From Akkermansia muciniphila (GTDB lineage Bacteria > Verrucomicrobiota > Verrucomicrobiia > Verrucomicrobiales > Akkermansiaceae): a stretch of 64,000 bases of DNA. Below are positions 31,086 through 40,147 of the stretch, piece after piece. The DNA is taken from positions 62,001 to 126,000 of the forward strand of contig NZ_CP156688.1 of the NCBI RefSeq assembly GCF_040616545.1, read 5' to 3'. The position numbers and the translations under genes were made by a program. The notes below the pieces were generated by a model, which searched no databases, was not told the origin of the DNA, and worked only from the letters and a program-made list of their open reading frames with translations. Position 1 is the stretch's first letter. The number at the start of each line of letters is the position of its first letter.

Positions 31086-33947
31086 TTATTTTTTAGAGGA
31101 GAAGATCACCTCATTGATGATCGCGTCCGGCTGGGGTGCCTTGTACGTCAGGCGCACGGCGGAAGTTCCGGCGGGAATGGCAAATTCAGAGGCTCCGGGA
31201 CCGGCGTTCCTCTTGCCTACAGGCACCCAGGCGCCTTCGCCACGGCGCGCCTGAATGGCAAAGGCGGCGGACCCTACGACGACTACCTTGGAGGCCTTGG
31301 GGTTATCCAGGTTGGGAATGGTCACATCCAGAGGCTTGTCGGCACGGTAGACCGTTTTCAGGTTCCTGTCAGTCAGGGAGACCAGGCTGGTGCCGGGGTC
31401 CGAGGGGGGAACGTCAAATTTGAACATGTTCAGGATGATGTCCTGTTCCTTGCCGCTTTTGTTGACCAGTTTCATGCCCTTGATTCCCTTGGGGAGCTGG
31501 TTCGCCTTGGCAATGAAGTTTCTGCCCTGCTTGTCCAGCTTCTGCACCACGGGTTTGGCGGAGCCTTCCACATCCAGTTCAACTTCAGCCCAGGAGTTGA
31601 GGTCATCCCGTTCCAGGTTGACTTCCAGCCAGGTGGCGTCCGTGGGGCCTTCCAGTTGCAGGGAGATGAATTCGCCGGGCTTCATCTTGTGCGTTTCCAT
31701 CACGCGGTTGATGCGCACGATTTTGTCGGATTTCTGTACGGAAACCCCTTCCAGCCCCGCCACATTGGAAGCGGCCATGGCTGCAGGAGGCGTGTTGACG
31801 GCTATTTCCCGCACGGCGGTCCAGACGGAGCGGCCGTTGTCCGTTTTCTTCGGTTCAATGATGCGGTAGCGCACGGCACGGAGGGAGACGGGCTTGGGAG
31901 CCTGCCACACCACTTGCATGCCGGAGGTTTCCGGTCCCAGCGGTTTCCACGTCTTCATGTCCCGGGAGCCTTCAAGCTGTCCCCTGGCCACATAATCGCC
32001 GTCCTTGTCATTGCGGCCCATGAGCACTTCCACGCTCCGCACGGGAATCTGCATGCCGTAGTCCACGCCATACCAGTCTCCCGGCTCGCCGTAGGCGCCG
32101 GAATGCCAGAAGGAGCCGCGGTCCCCGTCACAGAAGAGTTCCGCCTTGTCCATGCTGCCGCCCTTGACCAGCGGCTTGGGGGAAAGCGCCGGGGAGCCAG
32201 CAATGGCCGGGAAGGCTTTTTTGGAGACGATGTCCGCCAGTTCATTGACGGCGGGCGTCATCACGCGGGAACCGGTCTTCACCACGGAACGGTAAAGCTG
32301 GCCTTCCTGGTTGTGGCGGCGGGAGATGCCGTCCATGGCTGCCAGGGCCTGCGTGGCCTGCACCAGCTGGGTTACGGCGTCCTTCGTGTTGTTTTCTTCC
32401 AGCGCCGCTACGGCACATTGTCCGGCGCGGCCCAGTTGTTCAAAGGCGTCCACCCACGCGCCGATTTCCTTCATCAGCCGGGGATTGTCCGCCTTGGCCC
32501 GGATGACGGGCGCGGCGGCGGCCATGCGCGCGAATTCCTTTTTGAGCAGGGCCGCATCCGCCTTCACTACCTTGCCTTCACGGGCGGCTTCCAGCACGCG
32601 CTTGACCACGGGTTCTATTTCCACGGATTCCTCGCGGCGGTAGCCGTGGCCGTTGGGGCCCTGGTCGGAGTTGTGGTTCACAAAGACCTGCATGGCTTCC
32701 GCCGCCTGCGGGAACAGGCGCTTGACGCCTTCCTTCCAGGATTCCTCCGATTTAAAGCCGTTGATGTTCCAGGTGTAGTCCGCAAGGCCGAAGAGGGAGA
32801 CCTTGGACGCCTCCGGCTTGTCCATGGGGTTGGAGACGAAACCGCCCATGGATTCCTTGGCTCCCGGCTCCGTGGCGACGCCGTACACGCGGCCCATGCA
32901 CAGGTTGGAGCGGCAGTAGTCCGTCACCGGGAAGTTCCACCAGACGTAGGAGGGGCGCTTGATTCTTTTGTTCACCCACTGCTGGCCTTCCAGCGTGATG
33001 TCATGGCATACGGAATCTCCCGTCCACATGACGTGGATGGAGGGGTCCAGACGGTCGCCCAGAATGTCCAGGTAGGTTCCCGGCTTGGGATCAGCCCAGC
33101 CGCGGTTGTACTCCGTGGGACACATGACCAGGGGGGTGACGTCCTTCTTCACCTTGACGAATTCGTTGTTAATCTTGTTCAGCAGGAGGGCCTGCATGTC
33201 CCCCCTCTTGCCTTCGCCGAAGATGTCGTCAAAGAATACGGCGAAGGAGCGGACGCCCAGCTTGTACATCATCTCAAACTTTTTGATGACGTTGTTCATG
33301 TCCTCTTCCGTCCACTTGATGTCCTTGCCGGGGTGGATGGCCCAGACAAAGTCCACGTGGTTTTCCTTGGCTACCTTCACCAGTTCCTTGATCTGGGCGG
33401 CCTGGTCCGCGGGATAGGGATCCCGCCAATGGGGGGAGGAGTGGTAGGGATCGTCCTTGGGCCCGTAGATGTACGTGTTCATCTTGTTCTGGCCGTAAAA
33501 GCGCAGCTGGCTCAAACGGGCTTCATGGCTCCAGGGGGTGCCGTAGAAGCCTTCCACCGTTCCGCGGAATTCAATGTCCGGCCAGTCCGTGATTTCCCCC
33601 ACGGGCAGCGTCACGCCCTCACCCCCGGTTTTCGTGCCCAGCTGCCGCAGCGTCTGCATGGCGTAAAACGCGCCGCGTTCGTCATGGGCGCCTATGGCCA
33701 CTTTTCCCTGCGGGGAGATGACCAGCTTGTAGGCGCCCGATTTTTCCGGAACCCCGTTCAGCAGCTTGCTCCCGGCCGTCTTGGCGGAGCGGATGACCAC
33801 GGAAGGCTTTCCGGAAAAAGCGACCGTCTGGGAGGAGAGTTTGGACTGCTGGGGAGCCGGATACACGGCGGGCGCCACCGCAAGAGCGGAACCGCCCAGC
33901 AGGGCCGCCACGCTCAAACCACATTGAAGAAGTTGAAAGCCATTCAT
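31086..33947 (-). CDS. Secreted beta-N-acetylglucosaminidase, glycoside hydrolase family 84
   Basis: Hydrolyses terminal beta-GlcNAc from glycans such as mucin O-glycans by substrate-assisted catalysis. The signal peptide is MNGFQLLQCGLSVAALLGGS, cleaved near ALA-VA. A GH20b-like N-terminal domain comes first (residues about 30-150). The GH84 catalytic domain starts at EFRGTVEGFYGTPWSHEARL and contains the catalytic aspartate pair in SFAVFFDDIFGEG. A helical region and an F5/8-type C sugar-binding-like domain (DRGSFWHSGAYGEPGDWYGV) follow, with about 953 residues in total. The ATG at 33947 is preferred over 33971 because it begins the signal peptide. Mucin foraging fits the proposed host. Confidence 0.93.
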   Translation of the reverse strand: MNGFQLLQCGLSVAALLGGSALAVAPAVYPAPQQSKLSSQTVAFSGKPSVVIRSAKTAGSKLLNGVPEKSGAYKLVISPQGKVAIGAHDERGAFYAMQTLRQLGTKTGGEGVTLPVGEITDWPDIEFRGTVEGFYGTPWSHEARLSQLRFYGQNKMNTYIYGPKDDPYHSSPHWRDPYPADQAAQIKELVKVAKENHVDFVWAIHPGKDIKWTEEDMNNVIKKFEMMYKLGVRSFAVFFDDIFGEGKRGDMQALLLNKINNEFVKVKKDVTPLVMCPTEYNRGWADPKPGTYLDILGDRLDPSIHVMWTGDSVCHDITLEGQQWVNKRIKRPSYVWWNFPVTDYCRSNLCMGRVYGVATEPGAKESMGGFVSNPMDKPEASKVSLFGLADYTWNINGFKSEESWKEGVKRLFPQAAEAMQVFVNHNSDQGPNGHGYRREESVEIEPVVKRVLEAAREGKVVKADAALLKKEFARMAAAAPVIRAKADNPRLMKEIGAWVDAFEQLGRAGQCAVAALEENNTKDAVTQLVQATQALAAMDGISRRHNQEGQLYRSVVKTGSRVMTPAVNELADIVSKKAFPAIAGSPALSPKPLVKGGSMDKAELFCDGDRGSFWHSGAYGEPGDWYGVDYGMQIPVRSVEVLMGRNDKDGDYVARGQLEGSRDMKTWKPLGPETSGMQVVWQAPKPVSLRAVRYRIIEPKKTDNGRSVWTAVREIAVNTPPAAMAASNVAGLEGVSVQKSDKIVRINRVMETHKMKPGEFISLQLEGPTDATWLEVNLERDDLNSWAEVELDVEGSAKPVVQKLDKQGRNFIAKANQLPKGIKGMKLVNKSGKEQDIILNMFKFDVPPSDPGTSLVSLTDRNLKTVYRADKPLDVTIPNLDNPKASKVVVVGSAAFAIQARRGEGAWVPVGKRNAGPGASEFAIPAGTSAVRLTYKAPQPDAIINEVIFSSKK

Positions 33948-34302
33948 GATTATGCGCGATAATGGAATCAAAAAAGACTTTCCACCTCAAGAAAAAACGT
34001 TTTGTTCAGACACTGCAATATGTCAACAGGAGGAAAACGCAGCTAGGCCCGGAAGATGCCAGCGGATGGAAAAGATTCCCGGGATGAATCCTTTCTCCCC
34101 CGGCCTTTTAATCAAACCAATCCTGACGTTAAGAGGTTTTTAATTCCAATACACGCTATGGACGGAAAACGCAGCTTAAGGGCGCCACGGCGGAACAATC
34201 CGGAAGATGAATGGATTAAACTTCCGTCTCCCGTCCATGGTTTTCCCTCCCAACGGGATGGCCGCGCATTCAGCCCGGCCCTCCCATGTCCCCTTTTGCA
34301 TC
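33948..34302. other. Divergent intergenic region between GH84 and the DUF2339 gene
   Basis: A frame is open on the plus strand from 34056 into the DUF2339 gene, but its first 100 residues (basic, proline-rich, no domain) are not protein-like and precede that gene's promoter. It presumably holds the GH84 promoter; nothing else was seen. Confidence 0.5.
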
Positions 34303-34330
34303 TTGCAGTTCCGTTCTTACGGTGTAAAAT
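34303..34330 (+). promoter_or_regulatory. Promoter of the DUF2339 gene
   Basis: TTGCAG (34303-34308), a 16-bp spacer and TAAAAT (34325-34330), about 28 bp before the chosen ATG. This supports the start at 34359. Confidence 0.5.
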
Positions 34331-34358
34331 ACATTTTCCCTACCCCCCTTCCCTCCCC

Positions 34359-36980
34359 ATGGAATTTTTCATTCTGCTGCTGGTCCTCGGCCTGCTTTCC
34401 GGAATGGTCTTCACCTTTGTGAAGGCCTGCCAGGTCACTTCTCTGGAACAAAAAGTCTACACCCTGGAGACGGAAGTCGCCCGGCTGAAAGAACGTTTGG
34501 ATCCCCGTTCCTCTCCCCGGCATGTCCCCGCAGAGACCAGGAAGAGCCTCCCGCCCCCTGCGGAAAGCGCGGCCCAGCCTGTCCGCACGCTTCCCCCTGC
34601 CGCTCCGGCCCGGGAACCCGCCCAGGCCCTTTCTCCCCGGCACAGCGTGCATACGGTCCGGAACATCAAACCCGCCGCAGCCCTGCCTGCTTCCTTTTCC
34701 TGGGAATACTTCATCGGCGCCAAGCTGCTCTCCTGGATAGGGGGATTCGTCCTGTTCCTGGGGACCGGCTTCTTCGTCAAGTACAGTATTGACAATGACC
34801 TGATCTCTCCGGAATGGAGGGTGGGCCTCACGTACCTGGCGGCAGCCGTCCTGCTGGGCGCCGGGCTGTCACGGCTGAGGAGGAAGTACCCCATCCTTTC
34901 CGGCACGCTGACCTCCACGGGCATTCTGGTGCTGTACCTGGCTACCTGCGCCGGGCGCATGTTTTACGAGCTTCCCTTCTTCACCCCTGCCATAGCCTCC
35001 GCCCTGCTGGCGGCCACCACGGCGGCCGCGTTTGTCCTGGCGGTGCGGCTGCGGTTCCGGGTGATTGCCTTTCTGGGCATCATCGGCGGGTTCCTTACCC
35101 CGGTCATCCTGTCCACCGGCCAGGACCATACGGTTTCCCTGTTCCTGTACATGACCATCCTCAATGCCGGATTGCTCGCCGTCGTTGCCGCCACCAGGTG
35201 GACGGCCGCCGGAGGCACGGGACTGGCGGCTTATACCATCCTGCTGATGGGCTGGTTTGACGAATACGGAGGCCCCTCCCATGTTGCGGCCGTGGCCGTC
35301 CTCTCCCTGTGCACCCTGCTGCTGTACGGCGGCTACGGCCTGTATGCCGGCAAGCGGCAGCCTGAACCTGAGAAAAAGGGAATGCCCTTCTTCCTGGCGT
35401 TCTGCGCCATTGCCGTGACCTGCCTGGCGGCCTTCCGCCTGGAGTCGGAGTGCAGCTTCCGGTTCCTTTCTTTTTCTTCCCAGGCGCTCCTCCTGCTGAC
35501 AGGCATGCTCCCCATGATAGCCCTGCTCCCCCTGGCACGCGCCAGAGCCACGTACTGGGGATGCTTCCTGCCCATGGGGCTTTTTACCGTCTTCTTTTTT
35601 TACCAGTCTTCCGCAGCGGGGTTTACCCAGTCCCCCCTCTGGCTCCCCGCCCTGCTGCGGGGGCTGTTCTGCCTGTTCATGATTCCGGCGTCCTACACGG
35701 TGCTGTCCGCACGCACGCCCTCCGGAGGAGCTTATCTGGCAGAACTCCAGCCGGGCGTCAGGATTTCCTGCTTCGCCACGGCGGCTCTGGCGTGGCTGCT
35801 GGTCATGCCCCCGTCCGCCTCCACCCCATTATACGTTTTCCTGACAGCCGCCGCATTCTGCGTGATGGCCGTCCGGCACCAGAGGGGGCAGGCCCTGGTG
35901 GTGGCGGCAGCCGGGTACACGCTGGCGGCCTCCTGCCAGCAAATTCATCCCGTGGGTTCCGCAGCCGTTTTTCTGGCGGTCCTCCTGCTTCCCCTTGTGC
36001 TGGTCCGGCGGTTCCGCAGCGGCCTGCTGGCGTGGAGCGCCTCCGCGCTGGCGGCTCCCCTGTTTTACCTTTCATGGCGGCTTTTCGGGATGGATCATTT
36101 TCCGGAGTCCGCCCGTTTCTGGGAGGCCGCCGTCGCCCTCTCCTGTGCGGTTCCTCCCCTGCTGGCTGCCCTGTACTTGCAGAAGCTTCCCGCTGAAACG
36201 CTTTTGAAACGTTCTTCCGTGCTCAGTTTCTACTATGGGGCGGGAATCGGCATGGTGACCCTGGCCATCGGCCTCCAGTGGACCGGAGCCCCCCTGACCG
36301 TCGCCTGGTCCCTGGAAGGGCTGGCCCTTCTGCTGCTGTGCGCCAAATTCCTCCTGCCCAGGCTGGCCTGGACGGGTTTTCTCCTGCTGGCTTTCCTGTT
36401 TGTCCGCAACGGGCTGTCCCAGGCCTTTGTCCTGCTTGACCCGGCGGGAATGCCGGCCCTGCGCACGATGTTTGCCACCATGGTTTTCTGCTGCATGGCC
36501 GGAGCCTGGTGGGTGCAGAGAAAAGTGGCGCCCCGGCTGCCGGAAAACCACAAATCCCGTCTCCGCATCATGGTCACGATCCTGAATATCTTTGGAGCCA
36601 TTCTGCTCTTCATCTGGATGAACACGGAGATTTCCTGCGGCTTCGCCGCGCCGGGAGACCGTCCGCTGATGATCCAGTTCGGGAGCAGCGTGGCGCAGGA
36701 CCTGACCATCTCCATCGCCTGGAGCCTCTTTGCCCTGGGGCTGATCGCCACGGGATTTGACATCAGGTCTTCCAGGGTGCGCATGGCGGGGCTAGCCCTG
36801 CTGGGCATCACCCTGCTGAAAGCCGTCTGTTACGATATTTCCAGCCTCGGACAGCTTTACCGCGTGGGAGCCCTCGTGGGGCTGGCCGCCATCGTGCTCA
36901 TTTCCTCCTTCCTGTACCAGAAGTTCAATATCAAGCTGCGGAACAAAAAGAATCCCCGGGGGGAGGCGCCAAAAAGTTAG
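34359..36980 (+). CDS. Large polytopic membrane protein, DUF2339 family
   Basis: 873 residues. One N-terminal membrane helix (EFFILLLVLGLLSGMVFTFV) leads into a coiled-coil segment (SLEQKVYTLETEVARLKERL) and a proline-rich stretch. About 25 further hydrophobic helices follow, beginning with the family signature WEYFIGAKLLSWIGGFVLFL and GTGFFVKYSIDNDLISPEWR. This layout is that of DUF2339 proteins, found in many bacteria and of unknown function. A long upstream frame extension (to 34056) is rejected because the promoter lies inside it. The zinc importer operon follows but is promoted separately. Confidence 0.85.
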   Translation: MEFFILLLVLGLLSGMVFTFVKACQVTSLEQKVYTLETEVARLKERLDPRSSPRHVPAETRKSLPPPAESAAQPVRTLPPAAPAREPAQALSPRHSVHTVRNIKPAAALPASFSWEYFIGAKLLSWIGGFVLFLGTGFFVKYSIDNDLISPEWRVGLTYLAAAVLLGAGLSRLRRKYPILSGTLTSTGILVLYLATCAGRMFYELPFFTPAIASALLAATTAAAFVLAVRLRFRVIAFLGIIGGFLTPVILSTGQDHTVSLFLYMTILNAGLLAVVAATRWTAAGGTGLAAYTILLMGWFDEYGGPSHVAAVAVLSLCTLLLYGGYGLYAGKRQPEPEKKGMPFFLAFCAIAVTCLAAFRLESECSFRFLSFSSQALLLLTGMLPMIALLPLARARATYWGCFLPMGLFTVFFFYQSSAAGFTQSPLWLPALLRGLFCLFMIPASYTVLSARTPSGGAYLAELQPGVRISCFATAALAWLLVMPPSASTPLYVFLTAAAFCVMAVRHQRGQALVVAAAGYTLAASCQQIHPVGSAAVFLAVLLLPLVLVRRFRSGLLAWSASALAAPLFYLSWRLFGMDHFPESARFWEAAVALSCAVPPLLAALYLQKLPAETLLKRSSVLSFYYGAGIGMVTLAIGLQWTGAPLTVAWSLEGLALLLLCAKFLLPRLAWTGFLLLAFLFVRNGLSQAFVLLDPAGMPALRTMFATMVFCCMAGAWWVQRKVAPRLPENHKSRLRIMVTILNIFGAILLFIWMNTEISCGFAAPGDRPLMIQFGSSVAQDLTISIAWSLFALGLIATGFDIRSSRVRMAGLALLGITLLKAVCYDISSLGQLYRVGALVGLAAIVLISSFLYQKFNIKLRNKKNPRGEAPKS

Positions 36981-37012
36981 CGTCATCTTACTTTAGAAGA
37001 CAAATTTGACCA

Positions 37013-37040
37013 TTGCATCACCAGCCGGGCGGTCCATAAT
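37013..37040 (+). promoter_or_regulatory. Promoter of the zinc importer operon (leaderless)
   Basis: TTGCAT (37013-37018), 16 bp, CATAAT (37035-37040). The ATG at 37048 lies 7 nt after the -10, the distance of a transcription start, suggesting a leaderless mRNA. Confidence 0.4.
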
Positions 37041-37047
37041 GCGGAAC

Positions 37048-37980
37048 ATGCTCCGGCGCGTTCTGATTCCTTTTCTGTGTCTTCTGGGCCTGTTCTGTAC
37101 TCTTCAGGCCCAGGATGCCCCCGCCCTGAAAATAGCGGCCCTGCATCCCATCCTGGGAGATATGGCGCGCGCCATCGGCGGCAGCCATGTGCAGGTGGCG
37201 GACCTGCTGCGCCCCAACGGAAACCTGCACAGCTTTGAACCCGCACCGCAGGACATCGCCGCCGCCGGGCAGGCGCGCTTGGTGCTGGCCTCCGGCAAGA
37301 ATCTGGAGCCGTACCTTCCCAAGCTGAAGGACGCCCTGGGCGGAAAAGCGCAAATTCTGGACCTGGGGGCCTCCATTCCGGACGTTCCCGTGGCGGCGGA
37401 CACCGCAGACCATGACCATGCCCACGGGGATGACTGCTGCGCCCACGGCCCCAATGACCCCCACTGGTGGCATACCCCGGCCAACATGAAACGCGCCGCC
37501 CGCGCCCTGGCTGCCGCCCTCACCCGAATGGACCCGGCCCATGAACAGGAATACAAGGCGGGACTGGCCCGGTGGAACAGGAAGATGGACCAGCTTTCCT
37601 CCTGGGCCAGGAAGGAGCTTGCCGACATTCCGGAAACAGACCGCATCCTGGTAACGGGGCACGCGGCCATGAACCATTTCTGCAAGGAGTTCGGCTTCCG
37701 CAGCATCAGCATCCAGGGGGTGAGCCGGGAAGACGAGGGCAATTCCGCCCAGCTGGCCTCCACGCTGAAGAAACTGCGCGCCGCCGGGGTAAAGGCCCTG
37801 TTCCCGGAATATTCCTCCAACCCCAAGAGCCTGACGGAGATAGCCAAATCCCTGAACATCCCCGTCGCCAGGCCGATCAATACCGACGGGCTGGCTCCGG
37901 ACGGCCACACTTTTGAGACCATGTTCAAGCAGAACGTCGGCATCATCAAGGAAGCCCTTTCCCCGTCACCCAAACCATGA
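37048..37980 (+). CDS. znuA: Zinc (or manganese) ABC transporter substrate-binding protein, cluster 9
   Basis: Periplasmic metal-capturing component of a TroA/ZnuA-type importer. The signal peptide is MLRRVLIPFLCLLGLFCTLQ, with cleavage near AQA. The metal ligands of the family are recognisable: NGNLHSFEP, the His-rich loop DHDHAHGDD with NDPHWWHTP, VTGHAAMNHFCKEFG, and FPEYSSNPK with NTDGLAPDG near the end. The His-rich loop favours zinc. The start at 37048 is chosen from the leaderless promoter; ATG at 37039 is the alternative. The stop overlaps the next gene by 4 bp. Operon: binding protein, unknown protein, ATPase, permease. Confidence 0.88.
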   Translation: MLRRVLIPFLCLLGLFCTLQAQDAPALKIAALHPILGDMARAIGGSHVQVADLLRPNGNLHSFEPAPQDIAAAGQARLVLASGKNLEPYLPKLKDALGGKAQILDLGASIPDVPVAADTADHDHAHGDDCCAHGPNDPHWWHTPANMKRAARALAAALTRMDPAHEQEYKAGLARWNRKMDQLSSWARKELADIPETDRILVTGHAAMNHFCKEFGFRSISIQGVSREDEGNSAQLASTLKKLRAAGVKALFPEYSSNPKSLTEIAKSLNIPVARPINTDGLAPDGHTFETMFKQNVGIIKEALSPSPKP

Positions 37981-38414
37981 CCAGCTCCCCCCTGCGACAG
38001 TTTCTCCCGGCCCTGGGGGTCGTCATCCTGCTGGGGCTGTTCCTTTACCGGATGACGGCCGGGACCCCTCCGGCGCAGGAAGCGTCCCGTCCGGCTCCCG
38101 CGGAGCAGTCCGCGGACGTCGTTCCCACAGTCATTACGGTCAGGTGCGCGCACCGTCCGGAGTTCCTTTCCATCTCCCAGGGAAGCCGCCTCCTCTGGCA
38201 GTCCGCCGCGCCAGGACTGCATGAAGAAGTGGAATGCGGCCTTCCGCTGGCAAACGGCTCCGTCACCCTCACCGTTTCCGCCCGGTGGCCGGAGAACACG
38301 CCGGACACTCCCGTCACGCTGGAACTGGAACCGGAGGGGAGGGAGGCGGCCTCCGCCACGCGGTGGTCCTTCGGCCCTTCCCTGAACGACAGCTACTCCT
38401 TCTCATGGAAATAA
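37977..38414 (+). CDS. Membrane-anchored periplasmic protein of unknown function in the zinc operon
   Basis: 145 residues: one N-terminal membrane anchor (FLPALGVVILLGLFLYRMTA), a Pro/Ala-rich linker, then a beta-rich periplasmic domain of about 95 residues (from VVPTVITVRCAHRPEF to NDSYSFSWK). Only two cysteines are present and there is no His cluster. It is coupled to the binding-protein gene by ATGA and overlaps the ATPase gene by 10 bp, so it is clearly part of the operon. No family is recognised. A docking or metallochaperone role is only a guess. Confidence 0.65.
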   Translation: MTSSPLRQFLPALGVVILLGLFLYRMTAGTPPAQEASRPAPAEQSADVVPTVITVRCAHRPEFLSISQGSRLLWQSAAPGLHEEVECGLPLANGSVTLTVSARWPENTPDTPVTLELEPEGREAASATRWSFGPSLNDSYSFSWK

Positions 38415-39211
38415 ACAGTCCAGACCCTCACTGCGCCCGGGACCACATCTGCTGGGGGGCCCACGCCAGCCATCCGGACCGCCACCGGCTGGAGGTGCGG
38501 AACCTCAGCGTGTATTACGGGAGGCTTCTTGCCCTGAACGGCATCAGCTTTTCCATCACCTGCGGGCACACGCTGGCCCTGATGGGCCCCAACGGCGCGG
38601 GAAAATCCACGCTGATCAAGGCCCTGGCCGGCCTGATCCGGCCTGATACCGGAGAAATCCTGTGGAATGGCCGCCCCCTGCATGATACGCCGGGAGAAAT
38701 AGCCTACCTGCCTCAGCGTTCCGACGTGGACTGGTCCTTCCCCATCACCGTACGCGCCCTGGTGGAGATGGGGCGCTACCCGGCCCTGGGCCTGTGGAAG
38801 AAGTTCGGGCCGCATGACCGGGACATCGTGGAGAAGTCCCTGCACGTGCTGGGCATGGAGTCCCTGGCGGACCGCCAGATTTCCGAGCTTTCCGGCGGCC
38901 AGCAGCAGCGGGCCTTCCTGGCGCGGGCACTGGCCCAGGAGGCCCACGTCCTCCTGCTGGACGAGCCTTTCACGGGGCTGGACGCCCCCGCGTGCCAGTC
39001 CCTGGGGCACCTGCTGGATTCCCTGGCGGCGGAAGGCCGCCTGGTGATCGCCTCCCATCACGACCTGAACACGGCGGCGGATATTTTTGACACTGTCCTG
39101 CTGATGAACCGGGAACTGGTCGCCTTCGGCCCCGCCAGGGAAGTGCTTACCACCCGGCGCATCAGTGAGACGTATGGAATGGAACCCCAACCGGCGACCC
39201 GGCTTTCATGA
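38405..39211 (+). CDS. znuC: Zinc/manganese ABC transporter ATPase
   Basis: The 268-residue nucleotide-binding subunit. Walker A GPNGAGKST, Q-loop LPQRSDVDW, signature LSGGQQQR, Walker B VLLLDEPF and H-loop IASHHD are all intact. An N-terminal extension of about 30 residues (MEINSPDPHCARDHICWGAH) holds Cys and His residues, unusual for the family and possibly metal-sensing. The ATG at 38405 lies inside the end of the previous gene. The frame is open further upstream, but that part overlaps the 145-residue gene. It overlaps the permease start by 4 bp. Confidence 0.88.
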   Translation: MEINSPDPHCARDHICWGAHASHPDRHRLEVRNLSVYYGRLLALNGISFSITCGHTLALMGPNGAGKSTLIKALAGLIRPDTGEILWNGRPLHDTPGEIAYLPQRSDVDWSFPITVRALVEMGRYPALGLWKKFGPHDRDIVEKSLHVLGMESLADRQISELSGGQQQRAFLARALAQEAHVLLLDEPFTGLDAPACQSLGHLLDSLAAEGRLVIASHHDLNTAADIFDTVLLMNRELVAFGPAREVLTTRRISETYGMEPQPATRLS

Positions 39212-40071
39212 TGGACGATTTTCTTCAATTCCTCCGCGAGCCCATCGCCCAACGCTCCCTGCTGGCCTGCGTCATGATCGGCTTTGCCAACGGCTTCGTC
39301 AGCGGGCTGGTTATCCTGAAAAAATCAGCCCTTCAGATCGGCACGCTGTCCTGTGCCCTGCTGCCGGGCATTGCCCTGGCCGTGCTGCTCTTCGGCCTCA
39401 CCCGCTGGAGCCTGCTGACGGGCGCCGTGGTGGCGGCCCTGCTCGTCGGGCTGGGGTCCCTCTTCGTCTCCCGCACGTCCCGGCTGAACCAGGACACGGC
39501 TCTGTCCATCCTGCACACCACGGCCTTCGCCGCGGGCTTCATCGTGCTGGTGCGGCTGGGGCTTCAGCAGAAGATAGACGACTGGCTGTTCGGCTCCATC
39601 ATGAGCCTGTCCGACTCCGACCTGTGGATCGCCTTCGCCATCAGCTCCGTCAGCGTCCTGATCCTGCTGCTTTTCCGGCGCCCCATCCTAATCTACCTGT
39701 TTGACCCAGACATCGCCACCACGCTGGGCATCCCCTCCCGCCTCATCAGTTACGGCATCTTCACCCTCATCATCCTGGTGCTGGTGTCTTCCCTCCAGGC
39801 CGTGGGCGCCTTCCTGACGCTGGGCCTGCTTGTCGGTCCCGCCGCCACGGTGTACATGCTCACCAACAAGCCCTCCCACCTCTTCTGGGGGGGCGGAATC
39901 ATCGGCGGCCTGGGCTCTTTGCTGGCCTTCTACCTGTCCTTCCCGCTGGGCTGGCATCTGGGCGCAACCATCATTCTGGTGCTGGGAACCATCTTCTGCG
40001 CAGCCTATTTGTATTCATCACGGTGCGGGCTTTTGAAACAGCGCAGAAAGAATTCTTCCTCCGTACAATAA
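39208..40071 (+). CDS. znuB: Zinc/manganese ABC transporter permease
   Basis: Inner-membrane subunit of 287 residues with about eight helices. Family features of the ABC-3 (TroC/ZnuB) type: ANGFVSGLVILKKSALQIGT after helix 1, then LLFGSIM-like DWLFGSIMSLSDSDL, and SSLQAVGAFLTLGLLVGPAA near helix 6. The start ATG overlaps the ATPase stop (ATGA). It is the last gene of the operon. Metal specificity follows from the His-rich binding protein and is inferred to be zinc. Confidence 0.9.
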   Translation: MMDDFLQFLREPIAQRSLLACVMIGFANGFVSGLVILKKSALQIGTLSCALLPGIALAVLLFGLTRWSLLTGAVVAALLVGLGSLFVSRTSRLNQDTALSILHTTAFAAGFIVLVRLGLQQKIDDWLFGSIMSLSDSDLWIAFAISSVSVLILLLFRRPILIYLFDPDIATTLGIPSRLISYGIFTLIILVLVSSLQAVGAFLTLGLLVGPAATVYMLTNKPSHLFWGGGIIGGLGSLLAFYLSFPLGWHLGATIILVLGTIFCAAYLYSSRCGLLKQRRKNSSSVQ

Positions 40072-40134
40072 CAAGGCCCGTTTTCATGACAATCCATGAC
40101 ACGCAGACTACTAGTCCGCCGTGGGGGTTGCCAT

Positions 40135-40140
40135 TATAAT
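40135..40140 (+). promoter_or_regulatory. -10 box (TATAAT) of mcsA, leaderless start
   Basis: A perfect TATAAT ends 7 nt before the GTG at 40148. The -35 region is weak. The spacing places the transcription start at or next to the start codon. Confidence 0.45.
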
Positions 40141-40147
40141 GCGGGTT

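Noticed and set aside
30969..33962. A 997-codon plus-strand ORF
   Set aside because: It is antisense to the GH84 gene; His/Gly/Val-rich without domains.
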